Shown here piece after piece: positions 58,164-64,000 of a stretch of 64,000 bases of DNA. Source of the stretch: Paguma larvata (taxonomy: Eukaryota > Chordata > Mammalia > Carnivora > Viverridae); the NCBI GenBank assembly GCA_030068075.1, contig CM057839.1:46342960-46406959 (forward strand), in the 5' to 3' direction. Made by a program: the position numbers and the translations under genes. Position 1 is the first letter of the stretch. Each line of letters opens with the position of its first letter. The notes beneath the pieces are model-generated. The model did no database searches and was not told the origin of the DNA. It saw only the letters and a program-made list of their open reading frames with translations.

Positions 58164-59236
58164 TCTTTTTTTAAAAATAATTTGTTGCTCAATTGGTTTC
58201 CATACAACAAACACCCAGTGCTCATCCCAACAAGTGCCCTCCTCAATGCCCGTCACCCACTCTCCCCCCTCCCATACCTCCCATCAACACTCAGTTTTTT
58301 CTTAGTATTAAGAGTCTCTTATGGTTTGTCTCCCTCCCTCTCTCTGGCTTTTTTTTCTTTCCCCTCTTCCCCTCCCCCATGGTTTTCTGCTAAGACTCTC
58401 AAAATCCACCTATGCATGAAAACATATGGTATCCGTCTTTCTCTGACTGACTTGTTTCACTTAGTATAATACCCTCCAGTACCATCCACGTTGTAACAAA
58501 TGCCCCGATTTCTTCTTTCTCATTGCTGCATAGTATTCCGTTGTATATATGTACCACATCTTTTTTATCCATTCATCAGTTGATGGACACTTAGTTTCTT
58601 TCCATGATTTGGCTATTGTTGAAAGTACTGCTATAATTGCCATGATGGTACACGTGCCACTATGCATCAACACTACTATATCTCTTGGGTAAATTCCTAG
58701 CAGTGCTATTGCTGGGTCATAAGGTAGTTCTATTTCCATTTTTTTTGATGAACCTCCACACAGTTCTCCAGAGTGGTTGCACCAGTTTGCATTCACACCA
58801 ACAGTGTAAGAGGATGCCTGTTTCTCCACATCTTCACCAGCATCTAGTTTCCTGATTTGTTCATTTTGTACACTCTGACTGGTGTGATATGGTATCTCAG
58901 TGTGGTTTTGATTTGTATTTCTTTGATGATGAGTGACTTTGAGCATCGTTTCATGTGTCTGTTGGCCATCTGGATGTCTTCTTTGGAGAAGTGTCTATTG
59001 ATATCTTCTACACATTTCTTCATTGGATTATTCATTTTTCAGGTGTGGAGTTTGGCAAGTTTTTTATAGATTTTAGATACTAGTCCTTTGTCCGATGTGT
59101 CATTTGCAATTACCTTTTCCCATTCCATTGGTTGCCTCTTAGTTTTGTTGGATGATTCCTTTACAGTGCAGAAGCTTTTTATCTTGATGAGGTCCCAATA
59201 GTTCATTTTTGCTTTTAATTCCCTCACCTTTGGAGA
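58164..59236 (-). mobile_element. Young carnivore L1, 5'-truncated
   Basis: About 1.07 kb, reverse oriented: T-rich tail, 3' UTR 'ttggtttccatacaacaaacacccagtgctcatcccaa', then ORF2 distal coding. The 161-codon minus frame at 58461-58946 contains the same KETKCPSTDEWIKKMWY block as the L1 at 52142, in a different position. Further minus frames upstream (58844-59035, 59039-59227) are the same ORF2 broken by frameshifts. Flanks gaagagtctattctt (about 58153) and gaagattttattctt (about 59239) are a probable target duplication. Confidence 0.93.
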
Positions 59237-59244
59237 GGAAGATT

Positions 59245-59492
59245 TTATTCTTAACTGTGAATATCACTTTGCTGTTTGCTATTACACTAATCCATAACTG
59301 AAGCTCCAAAAACATAAAACAGAGGCCAACCAAACTAATTCTGTAAAATATTATTATCACGGGTATATACAAAATAAACCAAACTAAGACCAGGTCAAGT
59401 ATTGGAAATACATTTAAATTTAATGAAATAAAATGAATGATGGAGCTAATATTATTGCTTGGGTCTATCCAAAAACTATATATTTACACTGA
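59245..59492. other. Unique spacer
   Basis: About 0.25 kb; nothing recognised. Confidence 0.4.
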
Positions 59493-59509
59493 AATGGTTT
59501 CAAGAATTT

Positions 59510-59536
59510 TTTAAAAATGTTTATTTATTTTTGAGA

Positions 59537-59594
<58 letters not shown>

Positions 59595-59731
59595 CAGAGA
59601 GGAGGGCAGCAAAGGATTCAAAGTGGGCTCTGCACTGACAGCAAGCCTGATGTGGGGTTCGAACTCACAAACCATGAGATCTTGACCTGAGCTGAAGTTG
59701 GATAATAACCGACTGAGCCACCCAGGTGCCC
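59510..59731 (-). mobile_element. CAN-SINE with expanded (GA)n
   Basis: The GA block of the SINE has expanded to about 60 bp (59533-59593). 'gctctgcactgacagcaagcctgatgtggggttcg', 'gatcttgacctgagctg' and head 'gactgagccacccaggtgccc'. Target duplication tggtttcaagaatttt (from 59494) and tggttttcaataatttt (from 59732). Confidence 0.93.
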
Positions 59732-59749
59732 TGGTTTTCAATAATTTTG

Positions 59750-60224
59750 ATCTCAGCTCTAAAACTGGTACCATGAAATACCCAAAGCTTTAGTGGGGAA
59801 AAAAATCTGCTTTCTCTTTACTGTACAGGTCCACAGAGGAGATGGTTACTGTTTAAACAAACAGCTTTAATAGCCACTTTCTTTTAAAGGGTGGAAAATA
59901 TCAGTATGAGAGAAAATTCTTCCTAAAGCAATTAACAAAGAAGATTAGGGTTGAAGTCCCCAGAATTATACATTACTTATAGTACTAACAAAAATACTAA
60001 CAAGAAATAAAACTTGATACCCTTTCTTAAGCTTATAGTATTGATTCATTATAGTATTAATTCACTAACAAATATCTGTTGGACATCCCATTCAATCAAA
60101 TCATTGAGCTAGACCATGACAGAATTTGAAGTTGGATATCTTGATCCCTGCTGCCACAGAGTTCATCATCCACTGAAAGATTCGGTTTGTAAGCTACTAA
60201 CAAAAATAAAATGGAGCACAAAAT
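59750..60224. other. Unique DNA, possible ancient repeat at 60060-60180
   Basis: 'ttcactaacaaatatctgttggacatccc..tgatccctgctgccacagagttcatc' recalls a widespread ancient mammalian repeat (aacaaatatttattgagc..ccctgccctcatggagcttac). Not firmly assigned. Confidence 0.35.
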
Positions 60225-60436
60225 ATAGTTTTTAAAGAGATATCTATACTAATAACACTTAGCAATTTAATAATGACCAAGGTTTGTTACGTTACAATGC
60301 CAGGCATTCTTTGAAGCACTTAAAAAGTTCTAACTTATGATTCCTGGGAACAACCTTCCTGAGCGAAGTGTTACCACCATTTGCACTCAAGAAGATGTTG
60401 CTTAGGTAGATGAAGACACTTGAGTAAGAACTGGTA
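60225..60436 (-). mobile_element. MIR SINE relic
   Basis: 'gccaggcattctttgaagcacttaaaaagttctaacttatgattcctgggaacaacc..gttaccaccatttgc' follows the reversed MIR 3' half (gccaggcactgttctaagcac..taactcatttaatcctcacaacaacc). Confidence 0.55.
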
Positions 60437-60444
60437 AGGGGTAT

Positions 60445-60656
60445 GGGGCACTAGGTGGCTCAGTCAGTTAAGCATCCAACTTGGGCCTAGGTCATAATCT
60501 CACAGTTTGTGGGATTGAACCCCGCGTTGGGCTCTGTGCTGACAGCTCAGAGCCTGGAGCCTGCTTCGGATTCTTGGTCTCCCTCTCTCTCTGCTCCTCC
60601 TCTACTCATGCTCTGTCTCTATCTCTCTTAAAAATAAATAAGCATTAATTTTTTTA
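60445..60656 (+). mobile_element. CAN-SINE, feliform subtype
   Basis: Head 'ggggcactaggtggctcagtcagttaagc', 'gaaccccgcgttgggctctgtgctgacagctcagagcctggagcctgcttcgg', CT block, tail. A diverged target duplication is possible (acttgagtaagaactggta / acttgggaagtggta). Confidence 0.92.
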
Positions 60657-60679
60657 AAGACTTGGGAAGTGGTAAAACT

Positions 60680-61354
60680 TTATTTTAAAACCCATGCTAA
60701 TTCGACTCGCATGATATTTGTTAACCCCTATGCTGTCCAAAAAGGGAGTCATTCTAAAAACTACTAAAAACATGTATTTAATAGTTTTAGCAGTTACATA
60801 TAAAGAGTTATCTTAAATAGTATCTCATTTGATCATCATGTTTTATGCTATGGGTAGCTTGACCTTTTACCCCATTATTAACAAGAGCAAACTAAACTAA
60901 GATACTAAGAAAAGTAATGGTTTTTGTGGTGAGTAATGGTATTTGTCTCTGAGGGAACTGTATAGAATGTATCTTCATTATATACTATTTTAATTTCCAA
61001 GTTGTTTGAATTTAATATAATTTTAAACTACTAATTTCATATATACTGCTGTATAGGAAAAAATAAGTTAAACCTAACAATAATTAGTGATATTCAAATA
61101 TTCAATTAATTAGAACTGATAACATTCTCTTCTGTATCTATTATCCTGAAACATACTTTTCTGATATAGTTTTGAGAAGAAACATATTTTATTGTCTTTT
61201 TTGTAATAGGAATGACTAATTCAAGACTGTGAACTAACTAAAATGTTTCCTTATCAATATTCTGCTTTAAGGCTCAGGCTTTGTTGAGTCCACCGATCCA
61301 AAGCTATAAACTCTGTAATAATCTGTTCAATCTTAATCAATTCTCCACTTTATA
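60680..61354. other. Unique AT-rich non-coding DNA
   Basis: A faint MIR-like phrase at about 60820-60900; otherwise nothing recognised. Confidence 0.4.
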
Positions 61355-61452
61355 AGAACCACGAAAAGATGTTCAATCTCATTAACCATTAGGTACATGC
61401 AAATTAAACCATGATGAGATGCTACCATACATTCATTAGAAATGCTAAAATA

Positions 61453-61648
61453 GGGGTGCCTGGGCGGCTCAGTCAGTTAAGAGTCTGACTCTTGATTTCA
61501 GTTCAGGTCATGATCTCACAGCCCCATATTGGGCTCTGCTCTGACACCCCATAGACTCCTTGGGATTCTCTTTCTTCCTCTTTCTCTCCGCCCCTCCTCA
61601 GCTCACCCTCTGTCTCTCAAAATAAATAACTATACTTAAAAAATATAT
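61453..61648 (+). mobile_element. CAN-SINE in tandem pair, first
   Basis: Head 'ggggtgcctgggcggctcagtcagttaag'; the middle is degraded ('gctctgctctgacaccccatagactcc'). Target duplication aaatgctaaaatag (from 61439) and aagtgctaaaatag (from 61649). Confidence 0.92.
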
Positions 61649-61661
61649 AAGTGCTAAAATA

Positions 61662-61820
61662 GGGTGCCTGGGAGGCTCTGTTGGTTAAGTGTCCAACTCT
61701 TGATCTCAGCTCAAGTCATGAACTCAGGGTTGTGATCTCAAGCCCAGTACTGGGCATGAAGCCTACTAAAAAAAAAAAAACATAAAAACAGAAAAAAAAA
61801 AAAAAAAAAACCCCAAACTA
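61662..61820 (+). mobile_element. CAN-SINE in tandem pair, second, short
   Basis: Head 'gggtgcctgggaggctctgttggttaagtg', 'gatctcaagcccagtactgggcatgaagcctac', then a long interrupted A tail (61769-61820). It starts directly at the right target duplication of the first SINE, and a further partial copy, actaaaatg, follows its tail (61826). Confidence 0.9.
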
Positions 61821-61952
61821 AAATGTAACGACAAAACCAACTGCTGGAGCAGATGTGAAGAGACTAGGCCTCTTGTAAACTGCTGATAAGATTATACAAT
61901 GATATAGTCATTATTTAAAATATTTTGGAAGTTCTATAAAATTAACCATACT

Positions 61953-62169
61953 GGAGTGTCTGGGTGGCTCAGTCGGTTAAGTGTCCGACTTAGGTTCAGG
62001 TCATGATGTCACAGTTCATGGGTTTGAGCCTCATGTCAGGCTCTGTGCTAACAGCTCAGAGCCTGGAGCCTGCTTTGGATTCTGTGTCTCCCCTCCCTCT
62101 CTCTTTACTCCTCCCCCATCCATGCATTGTCTCTCTCTGTCTCTCAAAAATAAATAAATTAATTAAAAC
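61953..62169 (+). mobile_element. CAN-SINE, feliform subtype
   Basis: Head 'ggagtgtctgggtggctcagtcggttaagtgtccgac', 'aggtcatgatgtcacagttcatgggtttgag', 'gctaacagctcagagcctggagcctgctttggattctgtg', tail 'aaaaataaataaattaatt'. Target duplication unclear. Confidence 0.93.
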
Positions 62170-62690
62170 TTGTAAATAAATATCCTCTCCATATGTCTGT
62201 GAGAAGGACTGCTAAGACTCTATCTCTGTGGTGGTGTCCTTTATTATATAAATTAAGCAAACCTAGTTCTGTTTAATCAGCATATCATTCTGCTAGCATT
62301 TTTGGGAGTTCATAACAGACATCATAAATATTTGAGTCTTAACTATCTGCTGCATACAGGGGGTACAAACATAAAAGGCAAGAGAAGTCTGTACTCTCCT
62401 GGAGCCTGGAGTTAAATGGGGAGAGCACTTGATAAACAGGTATCCACGAATAAATAAATAATTAAAAATTATACTGTTATGAGAGAAACAAATATGATAG
62501 TTTTATTTAGAATAAGGGTTAGGAAATTACCACCTATTTGGTTAAATAAAATTTTGTTAGAACACAGACACAATCATTTATTTGCATAATCTATGGATAC
62601 GTTCCTTTAGCAAGGGTGGAGTTAGGTAGTTGAAACCAAGAATGGACTACAAAGTGTAATATATTTAACAGCTGAACTTTTAAGAAAAAG
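62170..62690. other. Unique DNA, possible ancient repeat at 62330-62460
   Basis: 'ttaactatctgctgcatacagggggtacaaacataaaaggcaagagaagtctgtactctcctggagcctggagtt' recalls the same ancient repeat as 60060-60180; not firmly assigned. Confidence 0.35.
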
Positions 62691-62697
62691 TTTGTAG

Positions 62698-62868
62698 GGG
62701 CACCTGGGCACCCGGGCGGCTCAGTTGGTTAAGCATCTGACTTATTTTCAGCTCACAGGTTTGAGAGCTGCGCTGACAGTGCAGAGCCTGCTCGGGATTC
62801 TCTCTCTCCCCTTCTCTCCCTGCCCCTCCCCTCTTGCTTTCTCTTTCAAAAATGAATAAATAACCTTT
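62698..62868 (+). mobile_element. CAN-SINE with duplicated head motif
   Basis: The head reads ggggcacctgggcacccgggcggctcag, so the gcacctggg unit is present twice. The B-box region is shortened. Target duplication agtttgtag (62689-62697) and attttgtag (about 62876-62884). Confidence 0.9.
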
Positions 62869-62884
62869 AAAAACAATTTTGTAG

Positions 62885-63287
62885 ACCTCTGGCTTGAGAT
62901 AAAGACATTTTGAGTGTCAATACTTTTGTTCTTCCTCTTTTAGCAAGATCATATCTGTTAAAACTAGGCTTTAAGAATTTTTTAAGATTATTTTTTAAAG
63001 ACTTATTCCTCATATAGTATATAAACACCTAGGTCTTGTGGTCTATTACATGATAGTGTATTCTAATTATAGCCGAAGTATGCCCCTGTGCTTTATGGTA
63101 GTAGGATGATGTGATTTTCAAACCATAGGAGGTATCCATCAGTAAATGCTAAAGTCAATTTTTTGGTCATAACCAAAATTTTCAAAAAAGAAAGAGACTA
63201 GGGTAGAAAAATAGTGTTATGTAGATAGTAAATGTAAGATTGGCAAGGCTACTTATTGCCAAGGTTAAACCCTTTGTTTAACCTTGA
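62885..63287. other. Unique AT-rich non-coding DNA
   Basis: Nothing recognised. Confidence 0.4.
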
Positions 63288-63313
63288 TATACATACATAC
63301 ATACACACACACA
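63288..63313. repeat. Short (CATA)n/(CA)n simple repeat
   Basis: atacatac units followed by acacacac. Confidence 0.85.
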
Positions 63314-64000
63314 TTTATTCTAGTTTATCATTTATGGTCACTAGTTTGAGAAAATTTGAGAGTCATCATTTAATAAGTGATAAATGCCTATGGCCTAGGC
63401 ATTGTGGAGCATTAAGGTCAGTGGAGTTACATGTCATTCTCGGCGTTCCCGTGTCATTTTCATGCGCCAGAGGTTAGGAGAGGGGAGAAGATTAGAGGAT
63501 GTTTAATGCAGAAAGGCTTTGGCATCCCTTCTGATTTAGGATTCTGGAAGGAGATCCCTTTGAAGATGTCCTCACACGAACGACCAAGGGCATGGCAGGG
63601 AATTAGAAAGCCTACAAGTGTATCCTGCATGTATTCACTTCTAAAATGCCATGCATTATTGTACTAGAGTGTGGATGAAGGTGTGAGCCGAGTCTGAAGC
63701 AATATTCTTGTTTTCCCAAGGCCTGCTTGGGGCATCCAATTTTATCCTCATGATGCAGGCAGGAAGGGGTAGTGGGATCCTTCAAAGGCCAGTAGTTAAG
63801 GCCAGTTTGAACTCAAGAGGCCTCAGTTCAAAGCAAATAGCACACCATGGACAGCTTTTGAGACAGAAAGTAAATGGCTAAGCTGTAGTTCTGTCACATC
63901 CTTTACCCTCTCTAAAGCCAGATGACAACAATGATCTAGAAATTGACCAGTGGTTTTTGGACAGACCAGCCATGCCTCAGGACACAAGTGCATTTCCAAA
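63314..64000. other. Unique non-coding DNA to window end
   Basis: Less AT-rich than average. Frames 63256-63477 and 63431-63667 have no domain signature. No splice-supported exon recognised. Confidence 0.4.

Larger units (their letters stand above)
61355..61952 (+). mobile_element. Ancient L1 ORF2 fragment, split by two SINEs
   Basis: 'gaaaagatgttcaatctcattaaccattaggtacatgcaaattaaaccatgatgagatgctacc..' before the SINEs and 'ctgctggagcagatgtgaagagactaggcctcttgtaaactgctgataag..attttggaagttctataaaattaacc' after them read as one L1 ORF2 3' segment on the plus strand. Confidence 0.75.

Noticed and set aside
58461..59227. Minus-strand frames of 62-161 codons as a gene
   Set aside because: They are pieces of L1 ORF2 broken by frameshifts.

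Overview
The window reads as AT-rich, non-coding mammalian genomic DNA from a feliform carnivore, most likely a cat (Felidae). The diagnostic evidence is 28 copies of the tRNA-Lys-derived CAN-SINE of the feliform subtype. Its head reads like gcgcctgggtggctcag, its middle has a GCTGACAGCTC/GAGCCTGGAGCCTGC block, then comes a CT-rich region and an A-rich tail. Two 5'-truncated L1 copies of carnivore type agree with this. No bacterial or organellar features were seen. I found no intact protein-coding gene, exon chain, tRNA or rRNA gene. Open frames are short and are chance frames, repeat-derived frames or microsatellite translation.

Layout. 0-8 kb: unique AT-rich DNA with SINEs, MIR relics and a MER3-like hAT end. 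7.4-10.7 kb: a run of old LTRs (ERVL-MaLR, MLT1-like) in both orientations, plus an L2 end. 11-17.9 kb: mostly unique DNA with SINEs, ending in a composite SINE with a perfect 19-bp target duplication. 17.9-32.9 kb: no CAN-SINE at all, but L2, two ancient L1 pieces, LTRs, a polypurine tract, and a CpG-rich roughly 1-kb island with a frameshifted minus-strand reading frame that I could not identify (27.07-28.05 kb). 31.3-38.9 kb: one near full-length ancient L1 on the minus strand, split by an LTR-like element, a plus-strand L1 3' end and three SINEs. 39-46.6 kb: LTR and MIR relics, unique DNA and six SINEs. 47.5-50.75 kb: a decayed ERVL provirus interior on the plus strand, with reverse transcriptase, RNase H, integrase and dUTPase relics in order. 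51.3-53.0 kb: a long CTTT microsatellite, then an MLT1-like LTR whose first part is tandemly duplicated (about 180 bp) and which is split by a young L1. 53-59.5 kb: an old L1 piece, another MLT1-like LTR, unique DNA and a minus-strand young L1. 60-63 kb: five same-orientation SINEs, three of them in or beside one ancient L1 fragment. 63-64 kb: unique.

There is no operon-like or pathway relationship between the elements. What the window records is a layered insertion history: MIR/L2/hAT, then ERVL/MaLR and L1M, then L1MA-like copies, then CAN-SINEs and carnivore L1. The best targets for follow-up are the composite SINE (17465-17874), the CpG-rich decayed frame (27069-28045), the 180-bp tandem duplication (51688-52046) and the ERVL interior. 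Repeat family names come from recognising consensus-like text by eye, without a database search. Boundaries are good to a few bases where target duplications are seen and to tens of bases elsewhere.
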